Shown here piece by piece: positions 1 through 7,400 of a stretch of 8,633 bases of DNA. A model generated the notes under the pieces. The model had not been told where the DNA came from. It did no database searches and saw only the letters and a list, made by a program, of their open reading frames with translations. The translations under genes were made by a program, and so were the position numbers. This DNA is from JBAZCO01 sp041654915 (GTDB taxonomy: Bacteria > Bacillota > Clostridia > Christensenellales > DTU072), in the NCBI GenBank assembly GCA_041654915.1, contig JBAZCO010000077.1:1-8633 (forward strand), read 5' to 3'. Position 1 is the first letter of the stretch. Every line of letters starts with the position of its first letter.

Positions 1-374
1 GAGATATGGAAGTGCAGTCGGCACTAGATGCAATAGCAAATAGGCGCACATACATAAGTACGGGTGTTAAGCTTGATGTATCGCTGCGTTTAGGCAATAA
101 GCTATACGATATCGGCAATTGTTTAAGTGCGGGTGAATATACAATTAAATGTGTGGCAGAGGAGATATCAAAAGAATATTCTACTAAATACCGCCTAAAG
201 GTTCGTGCGATACAGCTTACGGGAAGTGCGCTAGAGAATGATATTGATATAAATAGTACCTCATATGAGGGCAAGCTAAGATTGGGGCTTGGATATATGC
301 AAATAATAGTTTGGGGTGAGTTAGAGGATGGTTGGCAAAAACTTGCAATTGCCACACCTTTTTTTGTAGAATAG
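1..374 (+). CDS. C-terminal fragment of PHP-domain (CehA/McbA-like) metallo-phosphoesterase-type protein, 5' truncated by window edge
   Basis: The reading frame is open from the first base of the window, so this is the 3' end of a longer gene; the ATG at 6 is probably internal. The visible 123 residues begin with a helix-like segment and then 'RRTYISTG', which resembles the 'GRTYVSTGP' segment that follows the PHP catalytic domain in CehA/McbA-type hydrolases. After it come alternating beta-strand-like stretches and an ending 'LGYMQIIVWGEL...IATPFFVE', like the family's 'YYRVEV.G....A.TNPIFV' terminus. By family knowledge the missing N-terminal part would hold the metal-binding His/Asp/Glu residues and hydrolyse a phosphoester; none of those residues can be checked here. 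The next gene starts 16 nt downstream on the same strand, suggesting an operon with the GDPD-like gene. The assignment rests on a short C-terminal pattern, so another beta-rich C-terminal domain is possible. Confidence 0.5.
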   Translation, partial: DMEVQSALDAIANRRTYISTGVKLDVSLRLGNKLYDIGNCLSAGEYTIKCVAEEISKEYSTKYRLKVRAIQLTGSALENDIDINSTSYEGKLRLGLGYMQIIVWGELEDGWQKLAIATPFFVE

Positions 375-376
375 AC

Positions 377-382
377 GGGAGG
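377..382 (+). promoter_or_regulatory. Ribosome binding site of the GDPD-like gene
   Basis: GGGAGG lies 8 nt before the ATG at 391, a near-ideal Shine-Dalgarno placement. It favours 391 over the in-frame ATG at 397 as the start. Confidence 0.75.
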
Positions 383-390
383 AACACTCT

Positions 391-1038
391 ATGGTTATGA
401 TTACTGCCCACGGCGGCGCAATGCGAACAGGACGAAACACGCAAAAGTACTTTGATGAAATACATAAGTACGAGGTAGACGCAATAGAAGTGGATATTTG
501 GAGCAGGGGAGATACCTTGTATCTTTCCCACGCTATGCCAAGACTGAGGCTGGGACGGGCAATTCGGCTGGAATATGTGTTGGAGTACTGCAAAAAGCAC
601 AACCTAAAAGTCAATTGTGATGTAAAAAGACGAGGGCTTGTAAAACCTGTTGTTGCCCTTGCAAAAAGGCTTAATGCGGAAAACTATATTTATTTTACGG
701 GCGCTGTCCGCTCTTTTGAGATTGCTCACCTTACCGCAGGCGAAGTGTATGTTAACAATGGCTTTTATAGCGATAAGTTTGCACTTTCCAAAGAGAATTT
801 GCCCCAAATAAAAAGTTATTTGGATAGCTTTAATAATCCACGCATAAAGGGCTTGAATATTCACTATCGCAATGCAAGTGACGAATTAATAGATAAGGCA
901 CATTCGCTAGGGCTGGGGTTATCTGTTTACACGGTGGACAACAAAGAAGTCTTGGCACGCTTGCTAGCCAAAGAGGTGGACAATATCACAACAAACATAG
1001 TGGATGTTGCGTTAAAGCTTAAAGAGCGGAGAAGGTAG
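391..1038 (+). CDS. Glycerophosphodiester phosphodiesterase (GDPD) family protein, short form with variant active site
   Basis: This 215-residue protein shows the TIM-barrel pattern of GDPDs, which hydrolyse glycerophosphodiesters to glycerol-3-phosphate and an alcohol. The N-terminal 'ITAHGGA' (H7) corresponds to the family's 'AHRGA'. 'IEVDI' supplies E33 and D35 at the metal-binding ExD site, and H47 in 'LYLSHAM' fits the second catalytic His. 'VNCDVK' (D77, K79) matches the usual 'NIEIK', with Asp replacing Glu. The C-terminal 'YTVDNKEVLARLL...VDNITTN' matches the 'WTVN...GVDGIITD' end of the barrel. Oddities are Gly8 where the family has Arg, and 'GRNT' where it has 'PENT'. It is somewhat shorter than the usual ~240-250 residues. 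There is no signal peptide, so it is probably cytosolic. It sits 16 nt after the upstream gene and 8 nt before the next, consistent with one operon. The fold is fairly sure; the substrate is unknown. Confidence 0.8.
   Translation: MVMITAHGGAMRTGRNTQKYFDEIHKYEVDAIEVDIWSRGDTLYLSHAMPRLRLGRAIRLEYVLEYCKKHNLKVNCDVKRRGLVKPVVALAKRLNAENYIYFTGAVRSFEIAHLTAGEVYVNNGFYSDKFALSKENLPQIKSYLDSFNNPRIKGLNIHYRNASDELIDKAHSLGLGLSVYTVDNKEVLARLLAKEVDNITTNIVDVALKLKERRR
1028..1035 (+). promoter_or_regulatory. Ribosome binding site of the Gfo/Idh/MocA gene
   Basis: The purine-rich GGAGAAGG overlaps the last codons of the GDPD-like gene and lies 11 nt before the ATG at 1047. Placement inside the preceding gene fits translation from one polycistronic message. 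Confidence 0.5.
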
Positions 1039-1046
1039 ATAATAAT

Positions 1047-2183
1047 ATGATTAAGTATGCTGTTATTGGCATTGGACGAATGGGCAAAAAGCACGCTGTA
1101 AATCTTGTTAAGGGCAGGGTGAAAAATGCAGTTCTTACCGCCGTTTGTGATACAGACAAGGCAAAACTTGACGCTTTTAAAGCAAAATTCCCCCGTGTGA
1201 GATGCTACACAAGCCACAAAGAGATGCTGGCTGCGGAAAAACTAGATGCGGCAATAGTTGCCACCCCACATTATTTTCATTCGCAGATTGTAATAGATTT
1301 ATTGCAAAATTCGGTGAGCGCTTTGTCGGAAAAACCCGCCGCTGTCACGGTTGGTGACGCTATGCGGGCGATAAACGCAAAAAAAGACGGGTTACTGTAC
1401 GGCATTATGTACAATCAACGCACCAATAGAATGTATAAAAGGGCTAAGCAAATAATCGACTCCGGCGCATTGGGGGAGATAAAGCGGGTAAACTTTATTG
1501 TTACCGACTGGTATCGCTCCCAATATTATTATGATATGGGAGAGTGGCGGGCAAGTTGGAAAGGAGAGGGCGGCGGAATATTAATTAACCAATGCGTGCA
1601 TCAGCTGGATATCTTGCAATGGCTTATAGGTATGCCCCAAGCGCTTACCGCTCACGCAGATACCGTAAACCGCAAAATCACTGTGGAAAACGAGGCAACG
1701 GCAATTATGGACTACCCTCAAGGATTCAAGTGTGTGTTTTGCGCATCGGGACACGAATTACACGGTACTAACAGGCTGGAAATTGCCGCCGACAAAGGTA
1801 AAATTGTAATCACCCAACTCCAAATGAAGTATTATAAATTCAACAAGCCCGAGCGCCGTGTTAATCAGGAAACCAAGCGTGGATACGGTTGGACTTGGCG
1901 GCGGCTATATAAGTACAATTATGGGATAGTAAACGCAATTCGGGACATAACAATTGGACAACAAATAAATATTATTAAAAACTTTACCGCCGCTTTGCTT
2001 GGCAAAGAGCAATTGATTGCCGAGGGCGGGGAGGGAGTAAAGGCGCTTTCTTTAATTAACGGCATATATTTATCTGCTCATAAAGGGGAAAAGGTAAGTT
2101 TCCCCTTGGACGAAGGGGAAGTTGAAACAATGATTGAGCAACTTGCAAGAGAGGAAAAGAATGAAAAAAACCACTTATCATAA
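1047..2183 (+). CDS. Gfo/Idh/MocA-family NAD(P)-dependent sugar oxidoreductase
   Basis: This 378-residue protein has the standard length and layout of the family, which oxidises or reduces sugars and cyclitols with NAD(P). An N-terminal Rossmann fold opens with 'YAVIGIGRMGKKHA' (GxGxxG at 8-13), and 'AAIVATPHYFHSQI' (about 68-81) follows. The family 'EKP' signature is at 95-97, with the catalytic-type Lys97. The central 'GGGILINQCVHQLDIL' (175-190) carries His185; Asn181 stands where inositol dehydrogenases have a catalytic Asp. The C-terminal 'EGGEGVKALSLINGIYLSA' region is also typical. There is no signal peptide. It follows the GDPD-like gene by 8 nt and overlaps the glycosidase start by 23 nt, so it probably processes a sugar released in the same pathway. 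The exact substrate cannot be told; some relatives act as NAD-dependent glycosidases (GH109-type), so hydrolysis through transient oxidation is an alternative. Confidence 0.93.
   Translation: MIKYAVIGIGRMGKKHAVNLVKGRVKNAVLTAVCDTDKAKLDAFKAKFPRVRCYTSHKEMLAAEKLDAAIVATPHYFHSQIVIDLLQNSVSALSEKPAAVTVGDAMRAINAKKDGLLYGIMYNQRTNRMYKRAKQIIDSGALGEIKRVNFIVTDWYRSQYYYDMGEWRASWKGEGGGILINQCVHQLDILQWLIGMPQALTAHADTVNRKITVENEATAIMDYPQGFKCVFCASGHELHGTNRLEIAADKGKIVITQLQMKYYKFNKPERRVNQETKRGYGWTWRRLYKYNYGIVNAIRDITIGQQINIIKNFTAALLGKEQLIAEGGEGVKALSLINGIYLSAHKGEKVSFPLDEGEVETMIEQLAREEKNEKNHLS
2148..2154 (+). promoter_or_regulatory. Ribosome binding site deciding the glycosidase start
   Basis: AGAGAGG ends 6 nt before the ATG at 2161. 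An in-frame TTG at 2134 would extend the protein by nine residues but has no comparable upstream site and would include this purine tract as coding, so 2161 is preferred. The site lies within the end of the preceding gene, implying translational coupling. Confidence 0.65.
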
Positions 2184-4095
2184 CGGACAAATAATTAGAG
2201 AGGACAGCTTTTACCGTCCTGTGCGCTATGATATATCCAACAACACACTCTTGGCGCACTTTGACGGGCGAGGGGGAATCGGCGGTTATTCGGTGGTAAA
2301 CAAGTGGGATTTTATACAAAACTCTTACAATATTATTGCAATCAACGGCAATGTAATAGACAGTGCCACCCCCAAAAAGGTGACAATGGCAGGGCGGCGG
2401 CAGATAATAGAGTGCGAAACTCCTGCGGCAAGGCTCAAGATTGTGCAGTTTGCCGATAGTGCTACCAATGCAGTCTTTCAAGAGTATGAAATTTATGCCA
2501 AAGAAGATATTAATTTTAGAACAGTATCTAATTATGAAATCAATTACCAATCCTATATAGTAAACTTTTTTACCGCACGCTTTTCTCTCAAAAACCTTAA
2601 TCGCCTTATTTTTGGCTCACTTAAGGGTTTGGCTAAAGGACGGATAACTGTGGAAACTAGTGGAGAATTTAGCGCTGTGCGCTCCGACCCAATTGGCGAA
2701 TTTTATCTTGACATAGCAATGTCTAGCGGTGGCAAGCCGCTTGAGAGCAACTCATTTTTTGTTAATCAGTTTGAAATGAGTGCAGACATAAAGGCAGGTG
2801 AGAGCCGCTCATTAAAGAGCGTGTTTAGCGCTGGCACTCGGGGAGATTACAGTGCCGCTAATGTTTTGGAGCTGATAAAAGACTTTAGCAATAAGCGCCT
2901 AGAGGCGGAGGAATATATTGCCAGTCTGCCAGCACCCGAAAAAGAGGAGGGCGAGTTTGTCACCGCATACTTTAAAAATCTATATAATACAGCGCTCACT
3001 ATGTACAAAGAGGTGGGGGAATTTAAGGGCTTTCTTGCGGGGATAGTATATCAATCGCCGGCAAGAACATATTTTCGTGACTCATATTGGACTATTCTTG
3101 CTGTGCTAAAGCACCGCCCCGAGTTGGTTAGAAACCAAATCATCACCCTTTCTAAAGGCATAGATAAAGACGGTAAATGCCCCTCTGCTGTTCGCTATAA
3201 TTTTAAAAATTGGTGGGGCAATCACTACGACAGTCCCTCTTTTTTTGCAATAATGTTGTATGACTATGTGAGAATGACGGGCGACTTTTCTATCCTAGAC
3301 GAAAAATGGAGAAAATCAACAATTCTTGATGCCGCAGTAAAGGTTATCAATAAGTTGGCAGAGTATGAGGACGACACGGGGCTGCTTTATAAAGGCGGCG
3401 CTTACAATAGGCGAGATTGGGCAGACAATGTTTTTCGTGAGGGATATGTTGCCTATGACGAGGCGCTTTATGCACGGGCATTGTATGCGCTATCCGAGCT
3501 GCTTGAGGGGCGGGATAAGACCTATGCAAGCCGCTTTAGAGATAAGTTTAACAAAGTTAAGCTTGCCATAAATACTATACTTTGGGATACCGAAAGGGGA
3601 TATTATGTTAACTATAAGTCGGAAAACTTTAAAGAGGATAATCTTTCAATAGACACGGTGATAACCGTACTCTTTGGCATTGCGGAAGGGGAAAGGGCGG
3701 TATCTGTGCTAAAAAATATGGAGCGGTTTTTAGAGAGTAAAAACAACTCTTTGCAAACAGCGGGCGATTTTGGCGTGCTTAGCGTTTATCCATTTTATCA
3801 GCGTGCGGATGCGGTTGTAGCCAAGTCCACTCTCCCTTATTCTTACCACAACGGCGGTGATTGGCCATACTGGTCGGCGCTGTATGCCTATGCAAAACTA
3901 ATGTATGGTATGGATTATAAATATCCATTAACCAGATGGTTTGAATATAACATTGAGCAGGACAACTTTACACCCGTGGAATTTTTTGCACCGATGCACC
4001 CGCAAGGCTCTCTTTTGCAAGCGTGGAGTAGTGTGGGCGCATTTGTGCTATCTTACCCCCAAGGTGATTATTTTAATAAAGAAATTATCCATTGA
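2161..4095 (+). CDS. (alpha/alpha)6-barrel glycoside hydrolase, glycogen-debranching-enzyme C-terminal (GDE_C) type
   Basis: This 644-residue protein has a beta-rich N-terminal part (about 1-235) followed by an alpha/alpha-barrel catalytic part (about 260-635). The second half follows the amylo-alpha-1,6-glucosidase pattern. 'FRDSYW' (Arg306-Asp307) resembles the family's 'GRDT' motif. 'YDSPSFF...YVRMTGD' (356-375) resembles 'DA.PWFI...Y...TGD'. 'RDWADN' (418-423) and 'YDEALYARAL' (432-441) match the 'WMD...NALWYNAL' region. 'YHNGGDWPYW' (562-571) resembles 'YHNGTVWPW', and 'PVEFF...QAWS' (605-623) resembles 'PE.....QAWS'. Asp307, Asp419/Asp422, Glu434 and Glu607 are candidate acids; I cannot say which are catalytic. 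There is no signal peptide, so it should act on imported oligosaccharides. The overlap with the oxidoreductase gene ties it to sugar catabolism. The glycosidase class is fairly secure; the bond cleaved is not, and related six-hairpin families (GH15, GH63, GH78-like) are alternatives. Confidence 0.8.
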   Translation: MKKTTYHNGQIIREDSFYRPVRYDISNNTLLAHFDGRGGIGGYSVVNKWDFIQNSYNIIAINGNVIDSATPKKVTMAGRRQIIECETPAARLKIVQFADSATNAVFQEYEIYAKEDINFRTVSNYEINYQSYIVNFFTARFSLKNLNRLIFGSLKGLAKGRITVETSGEFSAVRSDPIGEFYLDIAMSSGGKPLESNSFFVNQFEMSADIKAGESRSLKSVFSAGTRGDYSAANVLELIKDFSNKRLEAEEYIASLPAPEKEEGEFVTAYFKNLYNTALTMYKEVGEFKGFLAGIVYQSPARTYFRDSYWTILAVLKHRPELVRNQIITLSKGIDKDGKCPSAVRYNFKNWWGNHYDSPSFFAIMLYDYVRMTGDFSILDEKWRKSTILDAAVKVINKLAEYEDDTGLLYKGGAYNRRDWADNVFREGYVAYDEALYARALYALSELLEGRDKTYASRFRDKFNKVKLAINTILWDTERGYYVNYKSENFKEDNLSIDTVITVLFGIAEGERAVSVLKNMERFLESKNNSLQTAGDFGVLSVYPFYQRADAVVAKSTLPYSYHNGGDWPYWSALYAYAKLMYGMDYKYPLTRWFEYNIEQDNFTPVEFFAPMHPQGSLLQAWSSVGAFVLSYPQGDYFNKEIIH

Positions 4096-4176
4096 AATCA
4101 ATATGATTGTCAAACTAAGTAAGGTATAATTAACAAATGAATTAAATGTAATAATGGGAATAAATGATAAATAAAA

Positions 4177-4197
4177 GGCGGAGCAGTTTGCTTGTCC
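4177..4197. other. Imperfect GC-rich hairpin, possible terminator remnant
   Basis: GGCGGAGCA and TGCTTGTCC pair around a 3-nt GTT loop, with two internal mismatches and one G-T wobble. On the + strand it is followed by CCGAATAATTT rather than a clean T run, so it is a poor terminator for the operon ending at 4095. On the - strand it is followed by TTTTATTTATC, which is more terminator-like, but no convergent gene is seen. Confidence 0.25.
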
Positions 4198-4229
4198 CCG
4201 AATAATTTACAAAAAAATCAATTAATAAT

Positions 4230-4283
4230 GTATATAATTTATTTTTAGTATTGCATTAATATTTATATTAGTATATAATTTAT
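4230..4283 (+). repeat. 13-nt direct repeat upstream of the lipoprotein gene
   Basis: GTATATAATTTAT occurs exactly at 4230-4242 and again at 4271-4283, 41 nt apart start to start, close to four helical turns. The second copy contains the predicted -10 box. It could be a duplicated promoter or regulator-binding site, but in DNA this AT-rich a chance match is possible. Confidence 0.45.
4251..4279 (+). promoter_or_regulatory. Predicted sigma-70-type promoter of the lipoprotein gene
   Basis: A consensus -10 box TATAAT (4274-4279) is preceded at the optimal 17-nt spacing by TTGCAT (4251-4256), a weak -35 keeping the TTG. Transcription would begin near 4286, giving a leader of about 45 nt before the ATG at 4333. 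A transcript starting there would exclude the in-frame ATG at 4282, supporting the later start. Confidence 0.5.
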
Positions 4284-4317
4284 GTGTGTAATAATATTAT
4301 TTATAAGTTACCTTAAT

Positions 4318-4322
4318 GGGAG
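4318..4322 (+). promoter_or_regulatory. Ribosome binding site of the lipoprotein gene
   Basis: GGGAG ends 10 nt before the ATG at 4333. The alternative ATG at 4282 has no purine-rich site before it and would place 17 extra residues ahead of the signal peptide. Confidence 0.6.
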
Positions 4323-4332
4323 CGCATTGTCT

Positions 4333-4401
4333 ATGAAACATAAATTATCACTACTGCTTATTATATTGTGCGTATTGGCGGCTGTCACGCTGGCAGCGTG
4401 C
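4333..4401 (+). other. Lipoprotein signal peptide and lipidated cysteine
   Basis: Codons 1-23 encode MKHK, a hydrophobic core and TLAAC. Cleavage by signal peptidase II would occur before Cys23 (codon TGC at 4399-4401), followed by the short Gly/Pro-containing linker AGEVSPPK. There is no Asp at +2. Confidence 0.9.
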
Positions 4402-7400
4402 GCAGGCGAGGTTTCGCCTCCCAAAGAAGTAAAAGAAATTAGTGTTAAAAGTTTCCCCAAAATTCTTTATTATGAAAAAAATCCGTTAAGCATTGCGGGT
4501 GCAGAGATAAATGTTTATTACAAAGACAACACCTCAACTACCATAGCTATCACATCGGATATGGTGTCGGGCTACAATAAAGACACGGTAGGCAAGCAAA
4601 CGATTACTATAGAGTACGCAGGCAGCACCGCCACGCTGGAAGTAGAAGTACGCAGACTTATTTTGCAAGGCGTGCGGCTAGAACACAAAGAAACTGGCTC
4701 ATCAATAGTACATATAGAACTTATTCAAGGCGGCTTGCTAAACTTAGAGGAATACAGCCTTAGGTTGTTATTTCAAGACGGACAATCTGCTTTAATCGAA
4801 ACCATAGATGAGCAAAGTATGGTATCGGGATACACAGCGGCAATGGCGGCAGGGATATACAAAGCACGGGTCAATTACCAAAACTTTTACGCAGAGTTTA
4901 CCGTTAGCGTTGTTTCCAAAGTTATTCAATCAGTTTTTGTGGTGAACGACACCCCAATCAAAAGAGAATATTTTGTTGGTGAGGAGTTTTCACCCGAGGG
5001 GCTTGAGTTAGTTATCCAATACGATAATAATACGCAAGACAACATCTCTTACACGCAAGAAAATGCGGAGGACTTTGCCTTTTCATCCGTTGAGAATAGA
5101 ATTTTCGAGTCGGATTCTTTTATATTTGCACAAACACGAAACCTCACCCAAATAAGAGTGACTTATCTTGGGGATAAAGAGGCAACTTTTAATGTCAATA
5201 TAAAAACGCCACTTTGTATTGGTATGGAGATAGAGTTCACCGACGAAAACGGTGAGCAGATTGACGGGCGACCCCAAACATATGGTTTGATGCGTGAGGG
5301 CGAAATTTATAAGAGCGGTGTTGACGCTATTTTAGAGGGCGACAACATTAATTGGGCAACAGGCAGAGCAAAGCTTATTTATGAGTACGGCGAGCCGGAA
5401 TATATTTACCTTAACGATCCAAGCGTAAACGGCAGGACTGCCGGTTATAGCACCACTATACCCGGCAACTACACAATTGCCCTTTGGTACGGAGAGGTTG
5501 AGTGGTCTGTTCCCCTCAATATTATTGTTAAAGAAAAAACTCCGTTCAAGCTATTATTGTCCGGCACAGAGGACTTGGAGAGCAAAATTTTTGTTGAGGG
5601 TGAGCGCATCAACCCCGACCGTGTTAAGTACAATGTGCTATATGATAACGGTGACTACTTATTTTATAACGGCGACGACCGTCGCATAGCGGCAGACGAG
5701 GAGAGTTGGGAATTTATCCGTGTGGTAGATATGCTCTCTCCCGAAAGCACCCTAAACGCAACCTACATAACTGCTAATCAAGGGATGCAAACCATATATT
5801 ATCAGTACGAAAATGTAGCGGCGGCAATAATTATAGAAGTTAATCCTTTAGAAGTGGTAAGCTTTATTGTCACTCCTCCTATTAAAAACTATTATGCTGT
5901 CGGTATGGCGGCGGAGGCGGCAAATACTAACGGCTATGCCTATGCGGAATATAATAATAACACTTTCCGTACCCTAGGCTTTAGTGATGATGGCGTAGAG
6001 CTAGGCTATTATTACGAGGGCGAAAGGGTGTATACTTTTGCCGAGGAAGGCGAATATATAGCAAGGCTAACTTATCGTGGTGTCTTTGCCGAATATTCGG
6101 TTTTTGTCGAGGCTGAAGTTCCCCAAAGCTTGCATGTGCTTACCCCTCCTTCAAAAAGCGAATATATTAGCTTTAATGATATCAATTTGAACCTAATTAC
6201 TTTAAAGGCAGTTTATCCTAGCGGGGCAGAAGAAACATTCCCACTAGACAACTCGCATTTGTATAACACAGACAAAATGCGTCTTGGTTATCAAGCGGTG
6301 ATTGTGCGCTATAAAGGGCTTACCGCCGAGTTTGCGGTAACTATTACTGGGCGGCGAGAAACTTCTATTGAGATTACCAAAGCTCCCAAGTCGGTATATG
6401 TTGTGGGAGAGGAACTAGATGTTTCCACTCTGGTTATCAACAAAAACTTTAATGATGCGAGCATTCCGCAAGAAGTGCGTGAATTCCCTAGCTTGCATTG
6501 GGCTTTTGAAATAAAAAATACACAGGGTAACCCCTCATCCTTATTGACAGCAGGCGAAAAGAGATTGGTAATCACCTACACATCCAACACGGCAGCCTTG
6601 ACAGTTGAGTGTCCCATTTGGGTATATAGCGAGGCGCAAATAACCGCTATTACCTTTAATGACAACCAACCCGAACTTAACGAAGTTACCGAGGGCGGTA
6701 TTATGCGCCGTATGCTGCTTGTCAGCAAGGGCGAGGAGCTTAATACGGTAGGGCTAAACCTTACTGTCAATTATAGCACGGGGGCAAGCGCCGAAATCGA
6801 CCTTTTATCCTCTTATGTTGATTATGATAAGGGTTACGAAAAGAAAGATGAAAACGGCAACCCAATACTCAGCCGCAAAGTTACAATAAGATATGCGGGC
6901 AAGCAGACGGAAATGTGGATACATATTGTATACAATAGAGATGTTGTATCAATAAGCGTAAACACCTTGCCTCACACGAGAATATTGCCAGAGCTTATGC
7001 CGCTCAAACTTACAGGCGGCACGATTAGAAGAAGCTTTTCCGACGGCACGCACGATATCTTGCCAATGACAAACGGGCAAGTCTTGGCATCTGGCTACAA
7101 CACCAATCCTTTTGCCAATTTAGCGGGCGGCGGCATTGGTATCAATCAACTTGAGCAACAAATCACATTGCAACACTTAGGGCGCAGTACAACTTTTTCG
7201 CTTACCACCCACAGGAAACTCAAAGTGGGCGAGGGCGACAATATGAGCTATTCGGATATTGTATCCTTCTATGGCGCAGTTAGAGTGCCTTCCGTAGAGA
7301 TTATAGAAACGATACCCAGCTTTACCACCCCGCAGTGGACGCTGGACTACCTATACGAGGGGCATTGGGTGCAGCTTAACGCTGCGCAAGGGATATACCC

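Larger units (their letters stand above)
4096..4332 (+). other. AT-rich intergenic region between the operon and the lipoprotein gene
   Basis: These 237 nt are strongly AT-rich except for one GC-rich patch at 4177-4200. They hold an imperfect hairpin, a promoter-like element and a 13-nt direct repeat, listed separately. I see no gene of useful length, no tRNA and no recognisable riboswitch. Confidence 0.7.

Noticed and set aside
217..614. Minus-strand frames across the first two genes
   Set aside because: They are antiparallel to well-supported + strand genes, are Cys/His/Ser-rich with no recognisable domain and lack ribosome binding sites.
2134..2160. TTG start that would extend the glycosidase by nine residues
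   Set aside because: No ribosome binding site precedes it, and the purine tract at 2148-2154 sits ideally for the ATG at 2161.
2056..2550. 164-codon minus-strand frame across the oxidoreductase/glycosidase junction
   Set aside because: It overlaps two strongly supported genes, has no family-like motif and an unlikely residue composition.
4107..4130. TTGTCA and TATAAT as a second promoter after the glycosidase gene
   Set aside because: The spacer is only 12 nt, too short for a functional sigma-70 promoter, and the area is AT-rich enough to give such boxes by chance.
4282..4332. ATG start 17 codons ahead of the lipoprotein signal peptide
   Set aside because: It lies at or before the predicted transcript start, has no ribosome binding site, and would bury the standard Lys-rich n-region of the signal peptide.
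4096..4332. Riboswitch or small RNA in the intergenic region
   Set aside because: Only one short imperfect hairpin and no conserved core motif of a known class could be seen.
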